Source: an uncultured Muribaculaceae bacterium (GTDB taxonomy: Bacteria > Bacteroidota > Bacteroidia > Bacteroidales > Muribaculaceae). From it: a stretch of DNA of 64,000 bases. A program made the translations under genes and the position numbers. Every line of letters starts with the position of its first letter. Position 1 is the stretch's first letter. This document shows, piece by piece, positions 31,792 to 39,646 of this stretch. Location of the stretch: assembly GCA_910584055.1 (NCBI GenBank), contig CAJTZS010000003.1, positions 91,003 to 155,002 of the forward strand, read 5' to 3'. Below the pieces are notes generated by a model. That model was given only the letters and a program-made list of their open reading frames with translations. It was not told the DNA's origin and did no database searches.

Positions 31792-32291
31792 CGGATAACC
31801 GGATTTACGGGTGTCACAATCGGACCGGCAATCTTGCCGCCGTCATCATCGCCGCTGTCCTTGCCGTTGAACTCGAAAGTCTGCTCCCACGGGGTAGAGC
31901 CGAAGTTATCCTCAACTACCACAAGGAATTTATGGGCGTCGGCTGATTTGGCTGTGTAGTTCAGTCGGAATGTCTTGCTTTCGAGCAACACACGGTCGTT
32001 GTTGACCAGCACCGGGCCATCAACGAGTTTGAGCGTGCCTTCACCGTCATACTGGAAATAGCGGATTGTGTAGAGGGTGTTGGCATAGTTGCCTTCGGGG
32101 ATAATCTCAAAGCGCAGCTCCACGGTCTGCCCCTGCGTGATTTTGTCGGCGAATGGCATCACTTCCACCATGAAGGGATAGGACTGCTGTACGTCGAGGT
32201 CGTCGGAGCATGAAGTGAGGCCGCACACGGCAGCGATTACAAGGGTGAGAATGGCGATAACGCCGAATGATTTTTTATTGGATTTTTTCAT
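31788..32291 (-). CDS. traQ: TraQ-like conjugal transfer lipoprotein (DUF3872)
   Basis: 167 residues. Lipoprotein signal: VIAAVCGLTSCSDD, with Cys28 in the LTSC lipobox. The mature part is a beta-sandwich (FMVEVMPFADKITQGQTVELRFEI) typical of DUF3872. It is positioned between traP and the lysozyme, as in CTnDOT-type elements. Role in transfer not defined. Confidence 0.85.
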   Translation of the reverse strand: MKKSNKKSFGVIAILTLVIAAVCGLTSCSDDLDVQQSYPFMVEVMPFADKITQGQTVELRFEIIPEGNYANTLYTIRYFQYDGEGTLKLVDGPVLVNNDRVLLESKTFRLNYTAKSADAHKFLVVVEDNFGSTPWEQTFEFNGKDSGDDDGGKIAGPIVTPVNPVIR

Positions 32292-32303
32292 TTTTCGTAT
32301 TTT

Positions 32304-33170
32304 TTAGAGTTTTATTCTTTTTGATTTTTTCGGATTGAGCGACATAAGATAGTCGTTCAGATCCTTGTGATTCGGGTAGAGAGCCGATTTGTCCATTACC
32401 CTGTCGCCGAACTCGCGTTGAAGTCTGGCGAGTGCGTTTCGCCCTGCCTCATCGTTGTCGAGGTAACACAGGATAAGCGGATAATCCGTTAGAGCCGGGA
32501 TAGCCTTGCCGATGTTGGCGACCGAGTTGAGGACGACGGTGTCTGTGCCGTCATTGAAACCGAGGCGTTCAGCCGAAAGAAAGTCTATAAAGCCTTCAAA
32601 GACATTGCACCGGGGATTACCATTATTAATATGGGTGATGTGCTTTGGCGGATAACTCCCTTTGAAGAAGGCGTTTCGCAGTTCAAAACCATGTGCGTTG
32701 TTCTCAAAGCCGATGGCATAAAAGGATTTTCCATGCAACTTGTAATCCACCTGCACACAATAGCGTTGGGCGATGTCGGCGGGTATGCCACGGTTGGCGA
32801 AATAGCGAAAGAGAGCCGGAGATACCAGTTTTGACACCCGCACATCCTCAAATGTCGGTTCTTCCACGAATGGCAGCGGCTTGTAAGGCTCTGCCACGGG
32901 CATATTCATCGTTTCGGCGATATATTTTGCCTGCTCGATGAAGTCTGATTTACCGGAGAGTTGACCCGCAAGGGTGAAAATATCGCCGCCCTCACCCGTA
33001 CCAAAATCGTACCATACACCCTTGCCGGGTCGTACATGGAATGACGGTCTGCGCTCGTTGCGGTACGGGGCATAATACCACAGACCCTTGCTGTCGCGCC
33101 CTGTCGGGTCATAGCCGAGGTGATGGAGAAAATCCACGAGGGATATTCCCTTGATAACGTCTATGTCCAT
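32304..33170 (-). CDS. traP: TraP: DNA primase with CHC2-like N-terminus and Toprim domain
   Basis: 288 residues. The N-terminal module (about 1-85) is DnaG zinc-finger-like (YAPYRNERRPSFHV, WYDFGTGEGGDIF) but lacks the zinc-binding cysteines. The Toprim catalytic acids are in VFEGFIDFLSAERLG (Glu) and LCYLDNDEAGRN (Asp-x-Asp). It would prime complementary-strand synthesis of the transferred ssDNA. It is followed by traQ and preceded after 3 bases by a protein made of two copies of its N-terminal module. Confidence 0.85.
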   Translation of the reverse strand: MDIDVIKGISLVDFLHHLGYDPTGRDSKGLWYYAPYRNERRPSFHVRPGKGVWYDFGTGEGGDIFTLAGQLSGKSDFIEQAKYIAETMNMPVAEPYKPLPFVEEPTFEDVRVSKLVSPALFRYFANRGIPADIAQRYCVQVDYKLHGKSFYAIGFENNAHGFELRNAFFKGSYPPKHITHINNGNPRCNVFEGFIDFLSAERLGFNDGTDTVVLNSVANIGKAIPALTDYPLILCYLDNDEAGRNALARLQREFGDRVMDKSALYPNHKDLNDYLMSLNPKKSKRIKL

Positions 33171-33173
33171 AGG

Positions 33174-34028
33174 CTAAAACCGCATTTTGCGTTTGGGCTT
33201 GGGCGTCTGTTGCTTGGGCTGTTCTTTCGGCGGCTGTTTTGGCAAACCCGGATCACTGATGGTAAAGCCTATCACCAAAACTTTGGCTCCCGGTCTTTCA
33301 TACTTGTCTGTGAACTCGCATGATTTGTATCGCTCCAGATTTTTCATCTGCGTTGCGATATATCTTGTCAGTTCTGCTCGGCTTTCTTTATAGGTAATCT
33401 CGGCAGCCAGCCTATAAATATCACCGCAGAACAAATCATCCTCAGTGTCATACCAATAGTTCTTTTCAGTATCCACCACGGTTCTTATTGGTTCGCTGAA
33501 AGCATAGGGACAATCAAACATCAGCAGTTTGCCGTCACGTTTAAGAGGTTCAAAACCGATAGCTTTCATGAAATCGACAATGGGGATATTGTTTATGTCA
33601 ATTTTTACATCCGGGGATAGCGGTTCAACCTTTGCTGTCACTTTGGGCGTTTCAGGCTTGCCGACGGGCATAGCCACCACAACATTGCCCTCGGCTTCCT
33701 CGCCGTTGGCGGTCACTCCGTAACTTTTTACCTCACGGATATTTTTCATCTGCGTGGCGATGTATAGGTTCAACTCGGAGCGGTTGCAGCTCCCGGTCAA
33801 CTCGTAGGCGAGATCATAAATGCCGCCGTAGTATTTTTCGGGTTCTTTGCTGTCGTACCAGCCGTTCTTTTCGGCATCCACCACCATAGTGGCGTTGCGG
33901 TCGGCTGAATACGGGGCATTGTATGTCAGGCGGTTGCCTTCTCTCTTTATAGGCTCATAGCCGAGAGCCTTCATAAAATCCTCCAATGGAAGATTTTTTA
34001 TGTCGAGGTCTATCACAATCAATCCCAT
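33174..34028 (-). CDS. Tandem TraP-N-terminal-module protein without Toprim
   Basis: 284 residues. Residues 7-97 and 142-232 are tandem repeats of one module: IDLDIKNLPLEDFMKALGYE against IDINNIPIVDFMKAIGFEP, then NAPYSADRN against DCPYAFSEP, WYDS against WYDT, and ELNLYIATQMKN against ELTRYIATQMKN. Both match the N-terminus of the adjacent TraP (DIDVIKGISLVDFLHHLGYD, APYRNERRP, VWYDF). No Toprim or helicase motif is present; the C-terminus is Pro/Lys/Gln-rich (LPKQPPKEQPKQQTPKPKRK). A DNA-binding accessory of the primase is the simplest guess. It lies between traO and traP with gaps of 3-4 bases, so it is part of the operon. Confidence 0.75.
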   Translation of the reverse strand: MGLIVIDLDIKNLPLEDFMKALGYEPIKREGNRLTYNAPYSADRNATMVVDAEKNGWYDSKEPEKYYGGIYDLAYELTGSCNRSELNLYIATQMKNIREVKSYGVTANGEEAEGNVVVAMPVGKPETPKVTAKVEPLSPDVKIDINNIPIVDFMKAIGFEPLKRDGKLLMFDCPYAFSEPIRTVVDTEKNYWYDTEDDLFCGDIYRLAAEITYKESRAELTRYIATQMKNLERYKSCEFTDKYERPGAKVLVIGFTISDPGLPKQPPKEQPKQQTPKPKRKMRF

Positions 34029-34032
34029 AGGC

Positions 34033-34617
34033 TCATTCTATTATGAATTTGACACCGACACCATACTGCGTATGGAAATGGCCTGTTGAGTTGCCGAACA
34101 CAAACCGCTCTTTTACGTTGGCGGTCAGGGCGATTTTATCCGAGAGATAGAAATCGGCTTGCAGAGTGAGTGCGCCACCATAGATGAAGGCGTCGCCATT
34201 GTGGAGCGTCGAGCCATCGGGTAAAACCTTATCGCCCCAGTTCACCGTCTCATATCCGCCGAGAGCTGACACGCCGCCATATAGGTGGAATGTCTGCGAA
34301 TAGTCGCTGATTAGGTGCAGGTTGTAGCCGACCTCACCCGTGAACTGTGCCACGGGGATACGCCCTTTCTCGCCGTAGGGTTTGCAGATCTGGAGATACT
34401 CGCCGCCGAAACTCCATGTGTTGGCGTTACCCTTGAACACCGAGTAATAAACCCCGAATGAATAACCGCAGTCGCGGGATTTGCCGGTATAGAAACCGTC
34501 TGCCATGTCAGCCTTGATTTCAACCGCCGACATACCGGGGAGGCATCGCTGGGCCATTGCCTGCCCTGCGAACAGGGCAAGCATGGCAGCGATTATGAAT
34601 ATCGCTTTTCTCATCAT
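34033..34617 (-). CDS. traO: TraO: outer-membrane conjugation protein
   Basis: 194 residues with a signal peptide (IFIIAAMLALFAGQAMAQ). The mature sequence reads as an eight-strand barrel (FSFGVYYSVFKGN-like strands, VGYNLHLISDYSQTFHLYGG, ALTANVKERFVFGN) ending VGVKFIIE. Matches conjugal transfer TraO of Bacteroides elements. Probably part of the outer-membrane portion of the transfer channel. 21 bases downstream of traN. Confidence 0.85.
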   Translation of the reverse strand: MMRKAIFIIAAMLALFAGQAMAQRCLPGMSAVEIKADMADGFYTGKSRDCGYSFGVYYSVFKGNANTWSFGGEYLQICKPYGEKGRIPVAQFTGEVGYNLHLISDYSQTFHLYGGVSALGGYETVNWGDKVLPDGSTLHNGDAFIYGGALTLQADFYLSDKIALTANVKERFVFGNSTGHFHTQYGVGVKFIIE

Positions 34618-34638
34618 TGTTAATCTGATTTCTGGATT

Positions 34639-35661
34639 TTACTGAATGGATAACTCATCAATCACGTTGGCTCTCACTATATCCTCATTCTCAACGACGA
34701 AGGACTGATGGCGACCGCCTTCCTTTTCGGCGACCTCGATAACGAGCTGCTTGTCATCGGGAATTGTGAATTTCTCCAGAGCAAACACCGTTCTCTCGGA
34801 CTGCTTGCCACTCACAACGGTTACATAGTTCTGGGCGCGGAGCGGTTCAAGCACCTGCTCCTGCATGGCGGTTCGCTTGATAACCTTCTTATCCACAATC
34901 TTGAACGATACAAAGTCAATGTCGAATGGGATATTGCTGGTATTCTTGATTTCGGTGTGGAAATACAACAGGCCATTGTTGGCATAGATGGATTTCAGGA
35001 GGAATTGCACCCCGAAACGCTTTGAGCCAATATGCTTTATCTCGCGTTTGTTCTGCTTGTATATACTTTTCATAATCAACTTGACAAGCATAGGACTTTC
35101 GCAGCCGAGGCGTTCAAGATAGATTTCCTGCGCATTGTTCGGGCGGTTCACCGCTTCGCCGTCGTGGATGAAGTCGGTCATCTCGATGTTGAGCAACAGC
35201 GGTTCTTTGGCGAATTTCACGTTGAACGAATAGTATGATCCATCCTCGGTGATTACCGACAGGTTTGTTTCCTGCTTGAAGGACTTGAAGGCTGATTTGA
35301 CACGCAGCACGTTCTTCGCTCCGTCGGTAAGACCGGCTACGAGGTTCTCGTTGCCTAAGTCAACGTACACTATTTCAGCGGGAAAGATGATGTGCGTAGT
35401 CTTTTCATAGCACACTTCGAGGGCATGGGGCGGTATCATGCGGTCAAATCCGACCTTGCGGGTAAGACCGCTGAACTTGTCACCGTCGGTGTAGTTCTCG
35501 CCGTACACGTTTATGTCGTGTTCGGCTACCTGTTCGGTGTCAGACGATACAGAGTTATCGGTGTTTTCGATTTTGTTGCCACCCTTGACGCTACCGGCGT
35601 TGGCGGCGACTGCAAAGCATATCACAGCTATTGCAGCGAGAAGAATTGTTTTTAATTTCAT
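34639..35661 (-). CDS. traN: TraN: conjugative transposon protein (VirB9-like)
   Basis: 340 residues, signal peptide (TILLAAIAVICFAVAANA). The first half carries HIIFPAEIVYVDLGNENLVAG and SVITEDGSYYSFNVKFA, which resemble VirB9/TrbG-type strands binding the outer-membrane core. The C-terminal half is beta-rich (LYFHTEIKNTSNIPFDIDFV), typical of DUF4138/TraN. It likely joins TraM and TraO in the periplasmic-outer-membrane complex. Confidence 0.85.
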   Translation of the reverse strand: MKLKTILLAAIAVICFAVAANAGSVKGGNKIENTDNSVSSDTEQVAEHDINVYGENYTDGDKFSGLTRKVGFDRMIPPHALEVCYEKTTHIIFPAEIVYVDLGNENLVAGLTDGAKNVLRVKSAFKSFKQETNLSVITEDGSYYSFNVKFAKEPLLLNIEMTDFIHDGEAVNRPNNAQEIYLERLGCESPMLVKLIMKSIYKQNKREIKHIGSKRFGVQFLLKSIYANNGLLYFHTEIKNTSNIPFDIDFVSFKIVDKKVIKRTAMQEQVLEPLRAQNYVTVVSGKQSERTVFALEKFTIPDDKQLVIEVAEKEGGRHQSFVVENEDIVRANVIDELSIQ

Positions 35662-35685
35662 CTGTTTGGATTTTAGTGTTGTGGT

Positions 35686-36879
35686 TTAATCGTTTTCGGG
35701 TTGGTGGAGCATGACACGGTATCCTGCTTTGAGGTGGACTTTCACGGTTCGCATTTTCTTGGTGAGATACTGCGACACCCCGTTGATAAGCCCCCGCCCC
35801 ACATCGGACGCTATCTGCGCTCCCGTATTGGTGGAGATGTTGATTGAACTGCCCATAGTGCTGCCCATGTTGGCACCGATCTCGTGCAAGGCATCGGACT
35901 CCATATTGCCGGGGATGTTGATACCCTCCTGTCCGTTGGAGTCATAAACAAGCAGCTCCACATCATAAATCGAGCCTTGACACTCTATGGAGGATATTTC
36001 AATCTCCAGCCTTTCGCCCTGCACTCTTGCAGAGCCTATAATGGTTGTGTTCCGGGGGATAAGGCGGTTGCCGACCCACATAGGTTCGGTGGTACGGAGT
36101 TTTACACTTTCACCGTCTATGACGGTCTGATTACCGGCGACAACCGCCGAAATAGTATTCTTGGCGACCGCCCTCATCGTTCCGACCGAGGTGTTAAAAC
36201 CTCTCACGGTTGATGTCTGGCTAAGCGATGACACCACATTGCGGTTGACCTGTGCCACGGGTTGAACATCCCTTTTGCCCTTTTCCTCGGTTTGTGGCGG
36301 TGCCTGATAACCGGCATTGGCGTTGCCGTTGCCCATGTATTGCGCCGCAAGCTGGTATGACCGTTCCAACATCGCCATGTCGTTGGACTGTTGCGCCTGT
36401 TGCTGTGCCATAGCGTTCTGCGCCTCCAATTCGGCAATACGCTCATTCAGAGCATCCATCTCAACATTGTCGGTGCCGGTATCTTCCACATAGAAATCCT
36501 GTATGGACGCCTGAGCCTGTCGGTAAGCCTCGGCGGAGGATTGTATCTGTTCGGTCATGACCGGCGCAGCGGGAACAGTGTCGAGCGATGTTTCAAGCAC
36601 CGAGATGGTACTATCCTGTGCGGCCTTGTCCTTTTGGGCCTCGTCAAGCGCATAAGCCTCGCGTTTCGTGTCGCTTATGCCGTCGCTTGAACCCTCCGGC
36701 AACTCCATGTTCGCCTTGCCGTGGGCGGTGCCGTTATCCCCGTCGGGAAGGAAGATTAGCCACAGGCACACGAGGCACGACAGTGACAGCAGGGTGAACA
36801 CCGCCAGTTTTTTCACCTTCTGGCGCTCCGCCTCGGTCTTGGGCATGATACGGTCTTTCAGTTTATCCAATATCTTCAT
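35686..36879 (-). CDS. traM: TraM: conjugative transposon protein (VirB10-like)
   Basis: 397 residues. One N-terminal membrane segment (LAVFTLLSLSCLVCLWLIFLP), a Gln-rich coiled-coil region (about 130-180), and a C-terminal domain with VKLRTTEPMWVGNRLIPRNT and ILGSARVQGERLEI-type strands resembling VirB10/TrbI. A Gly/Ser-rich antenna-like part (NMGSTMGSSINISTNT) follows. It spans from inner membrane through the periplasm. It overlaps traL by 17 bases. Confidence 0.85.
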   Translation of the reverse strand: MKILDKLKDRIMPKTEAERQKVKKLAVFTLLSLSCLVCLWLIFLPDGDNGTAHGKANMELPEGSSDGISDTKREAYALDEAQKDKAAQDSTISVLETSLDTVPAAPVMTEQIQSSAEAYRQAQASIQDFYVEDTGTDNVEMDALNERIAELEAQNAMAQQQAQQSNDMAMLERSYQLAAQYMGNGNANAGYQAPPQTEEKGKRDVQPVAQVNRNVVSSLSQTSTVRGFNTSVGTMRAVAKNTISAVVAGNQTVIDGESVKLRTTEPMWVGNRLIPRNTTIIGSARVQGERLEIEISSIECQGSIYDVELLVYDSNGQEGINIPGNMESDALHEIGANMGSTMGSSINISTNTGAQIASDVGRGLINGVSQYLTKKMRTVKVHLKAGYRVMLHQPEND

Positions 36880-37171
36880 AGGGCGGGAGTTTTAAGGCGT
36901 CAGGATTATCCGTTGCCGGAAGTTCGAGATTGTGGATGTGCGACGGCTCTATGTCGCGTGACTGCCCTTTGCCGATCTTATAGCAGGCATGGCCGAACAC
37001 GAAGAATGCCGTCAGCAGGAACACGGTGAAGGCCACCGCCACGACACGCATACGCCTTTTGTGCGGCATGGCGTCGCATTTCGCCCTGATCTGCCCTTTG
37101 AGCCGGGCGGTCTTGTCGCGCCATACATTATTATATATGGCCGCGACGCTTGATTTGATTTTCAGATTCAT
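36863..37171 (-). CDS. traL: TraL: small inner-membrane conjugation protein
   Basis: 102 residues. Basic cytoplasmic N-terminus (MPHKRRMRVV) then one membrane helix (VVAVAFTVFLLTAFFVFGHACYKI) and a short periplasmic tail. Position between traK and traM and the DUF3989-like layout match TraL. Its 3' end overlaps the traM start. Confidence 0.8.
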   Translation of the reverse strand: MNLKIKSSVAAIYNNVWRDKTARLKGQIRAKCDAMPHKRRMRVVAVAFTVFLLTAFFVFGHACYKIGKGQSRDIEPSHIHNLELPATDNPDALKLPPYEDIG

Positions 37172-37190
37172 CTGTATGGATTTTTAGTGT

Positions 37191-37814
37191 CTATCGTTTT
37201 GTCGTTATTATATCCCTGTTTTCAAGGATGGTCAGCCCCTCTATCATGAAGCCGTTGGGATTGTCGTCCGAGCGGGTGGTGTTCGACAGGCGGCAACTTG
37301 TGACAAGCGACCTCTCCGTCACGTTGCTCTGGCGGATAATCATCTGCCGGGCGTAGGTCTTGGCGGTGTATGGATAATTGTTGAAATCGCATACCACGCT
37401 GTCAACCTGTAACACCTGATTGATATTGCCTGCGATTATGCGGTTGTAGTAACCCTTCTCCACATAATCCGAATAGTAGTTATAGGCGCTCCTGTCGGCG
37501 AGTGTCAGCGCACGGTCGATATTGTTCTCAATAGCCGACTTCTCAGGCGAGAGGGTGAAGAACAGCTCATGAAAGCGGCGCACGTGTTCACGGGCCTCGG
37601 CCGGCCTGTTCTGCTCCATGTCCTGCGACAAGGCGAGCATAAGGCTCTTGCCGTTGTCAAGGACATATATCTTTTCACGCTGTTTCTCGGCGAAATTGAG
37701 CGACACGCACACCGCCGAGATCGCCACCACTGCACAGAGGCTCACGACGATAATCCCGAAAAGGCGTATCTGCCGGAAAGAGGATTCGATGTTTTTTAAT
37801 GATTTGAATTCCAT
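37191..37814 (-). CDS. traK: TraK: conjugative transposon protein (VirB8-like)
   Basis: 207 residues. N-terminal helix (LFGIIVVSLCAVVAISAVCVSL) followed by a periplasmic domain (AYNYYSDYVEKGYYNRIIAGNI, YPYTAKTYARQMIIR) matching TraK. Predicted inner-membrane assembly factor comparable to VirB8. 18 bases downstream of traJ. Confidence 0.85.
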   Translation of the reverse strand: MEFKSLKNIESSFRQIRLFGIIVVSLCAVVAISAVCVSLNFAEKQREKIYVLDNGKSLMLALSQDMEQNRPAEAREHVRRFHELFFTLSPEKSAIENNIDRALTLADRSAYNYYSDYVEKGYYNRIIAGNINQVLQVDSVVCDFNNYPYTAKTYARQMIIRQSNVTERSLVTSCRLSNTTRSDDNPNGFMIEGLTILENRDIITTKR

Positions 37815-37832
37815 TTTAATACCATTTGAATA

Positions 37833-38843
37833 TTATTTGAGCAGTTTGCCTATCCGTCCGACGGCATTGCCCGCCACACCTCCGGCGACACTGCCGGCCC
37901 ATGACCCGCCGGTCATGGCAGTGTTGTTGATCGAGCGGTTGTAGCTGCCCATGCCTCCGGCCTGTATGATCCAGCCCGCCACAGTCGGGATTGTGAAATA
38001 GCCGATTATTCCAATCACCATAAAAAGCAGATACGCGGTATTGCTGCCGTCAAGGTCTGCCGACGGGTTGTTTGTCAGCTCCGAAATGTCATTCTGCAAC
38101 ATCAATACCTGTATCTTGGCGAGTATGCTCGAAAAGAGGTCGGCCACCGGGAGCCACAGATAGGTCTGTATGTATCGGCACAGCCACTGCACGAGCGTGT
38201 TCTGGAAACCGTCCCATACCGATATTGCAAAACTGATGGGTCCCAGTATCGCCAGCACCACGAGGAAGAAAGTGCGTATCGTGTCGATGGTGAGCGATGC
38301 CGCCTGAAAGAGCAGCTCCAACAGTTCGCGCATGAGGTTCTGAAACCATTTCTTGATCTTATAGAGGCCGCGCTCCACATACATGCCGGCGGCGGTGCCT
38401 ATCTCGGTCACGCCCAGTTCGTCTATCTGCCTGTCAAACTCGGCGTCATCCACAAGGTAGGCGGTTGACGGGTCACGCATCATGGCTTCATATTCCAGGC
38501 GGTCTTTCTCCTCGCGGTATTTCTGCATATCCAAAGTCTGGCCGTCCAGCATAGAGGCGGTGCCCTGCACAATCGGCGACATCACGGAGTTTATGGTGCC
38601 CAATACCACAGTCGGGAAAAACATTATGCACAGGCCGATTGCGAAAGGACGCAGCAGCGGGAACACATCTATCGGTTCGGCGTTGGCCAGCGACCGCCAT
38701 ATACGGTAGGCCACATAGAACAGGGCGCCCAATCCGGCTATCCCCTGCGCGACACCGGCCATGTCGGAGCACATAGGCATCATCTCGTCGTAGAGCGACC
38801 GGAGGATGGTGTGCAGGTTTGAGAAATCTATCGCGCACAGCAT
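37833..38843 (-). CDS. traJ: TraJ: polytopic inner-membrane conjugation protein (VirB6-like)
   Basis: 336 residues with at least five membrane helices (about 27-47, 70-90, 190-215, 275-300) and a Gly/Ala-rich C-terminus (TGGSWAGSVAGGVAGNAVG). TSIDTIRTFFLVVLAILGPISFAISVWDG-like sequence is typical of TraJ/VirB6. It probably forms part of the inner-membrane channel. Separated by 3 bases from traI. Confidence 0.85.
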   Translation of the reverse strand: MLCAIDFSNLHTILRSLYDEMMPMCSDMAGVAQGIAGLGALFYVAYRIWRSLANAEPIDVFPLLRPFAIGLCIMFFPTVVLGTINSVMSPIVQGTASMLDGQTLDMQKYREEKDRLEYEAMMRDPSTAYLVDDAEFDRQIDELGVTEIGTAAGMYVERGLYKIKKWFQNLMRELLELLFQAASLTIDTIRTFFLVVLAILGPISFAISVWDGFQNTLVQWLCRYIQTYLWLPVADLFSSILAKIQVLMLQNDISELTNNPSADLDGSNTAYLLFMVIGIIGYFTIPTVAGWIIQAGGMGSYNRSINNTAMTGGSWAGSVAGGVAGNAVGRIGKLLK

Positions 38844-38846
38844 AGG

Positions 38847-39485
38847 CTACCAGTATCTTTCGGCCCCCTTGCCGTATAGGTTGACGACTCTCTGTGTGTC
38901 CGCCTTCTTCTTGGCGCGGAGGTATGACACGCTGATATTCTTGTTGGTGAAATATGCCGTCAGGTTGCGGTAGCGCAACATCTCCTTATAGCACCTGTCC
39001 ACCACATCCATGCGCTCCTTGTCGGTCATGGATAACGTTGTGATGTTCACCACATTCTTCAGCTCGCCTAATACCCCGTTTGCCTCTTCCAGAATACGGG
39101 TGTACCCGGAGGCTATCGCCGACAGCTCGGAGGTGGTGAAGTTGGGGTCGGTCAGCATTTTCTTGTAGTTGTTCACATAGTTGGAGCTTATATCGCCCAG
39201 CATAAGGATTGTCTGCTGCACCTTGCGGGCGTCGCGCACGAGGTTGTTCACCGATTTCAGGGCGTCGTAGTATTTCTTTGACTGCTCGTAGATCTTCACC
39301 GTTTCCTGAAAGTTGTTGAGCATGTTTTTCGCCGTCGAGGTACTCTGCACCAGCTCCTTTGACGAGTTGACTATGCTTTGGGCTATGTTCGACGGGTCTA
39401 TCACCGTCCACTGGGCCGAGGCCCTGCCGGTGCCCAACAGCAGGCACACGGCGATAAGTGGGATTATGAATCTTATCTTTTTCAT
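38847..39485 (-). CDS. traI: TraI: exported conjugation protein (DUF4141, VirB5-like position)
   Basis: 212 residues from ATG 39485; the longer frame upstream overlaps the small membrane gene and has no coding character. Signal peptide (FIIPLIAVCLLLGTGRASAQ). The rest is helical (IAQSIVNSSKELVQSTSTAK, YEQSKKYYDALKSVNNLVRD), typical of DUF4141/TraI. It lies between traG and traJ. Confidence 0.85.
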   Translation of the reverse strand: MKKIRFIIPLIAVCLLLGTGRASAQWTVIDPSNIAQSIVNSSKELVQSTSTAKNMLNNFQETVKIYEQSKKYYDALKSVNNLVRDARKVQQTILMLGDISSNYVNNYKKMLTDPNFTTSELSAIASGYTRILEEANGVLGELKNVVNITTLSMTDKERMDVVDRCYKEMLRYRNLTAYFTNKNISVSYLRAKKKADTQRVVNLYGKGAERYW

Positions 39486-39511
39486 TTGAAATTTTTGTTT
39501 TGGTTTGTTTT

Positions 39512-39646
39512 TCAGTTTATTTTCGCCGCCATACGGCACACGGTTTTTGCGGCTGCGGCAAAGAGCCTCAAAGTGATTGTCAGGAGGGCCGCGAGAAAGA
39601 GTGCAGGAACTGCGACGGCCTTTATTACGGTTTTCAGAGCCTTCAT
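39512..39646 (-). CDS. 44-residue membrane peptide between traG and traI
   Basis: The ATG (39646-39644) overlaps the traG stop (ATGA), the same coupling seen throughout the operon. The peptide begins MKALKTVIKAVAVPA, has one hydrophobic helix (VAVPALFLAALLTITLRLFAAA) and ends CRMAAKIN before TGA at 39514-39512. It is 26 bases from the traI ATG. Its position is that of traH in CTnDOT-type operons, but equivalence is not established by sequence. Confidence 0.6.
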   Translation of the reverse strand: MKALKTVIKAVAVPALFLAALLTITLRLFAAAAKTVCRMAAKIN

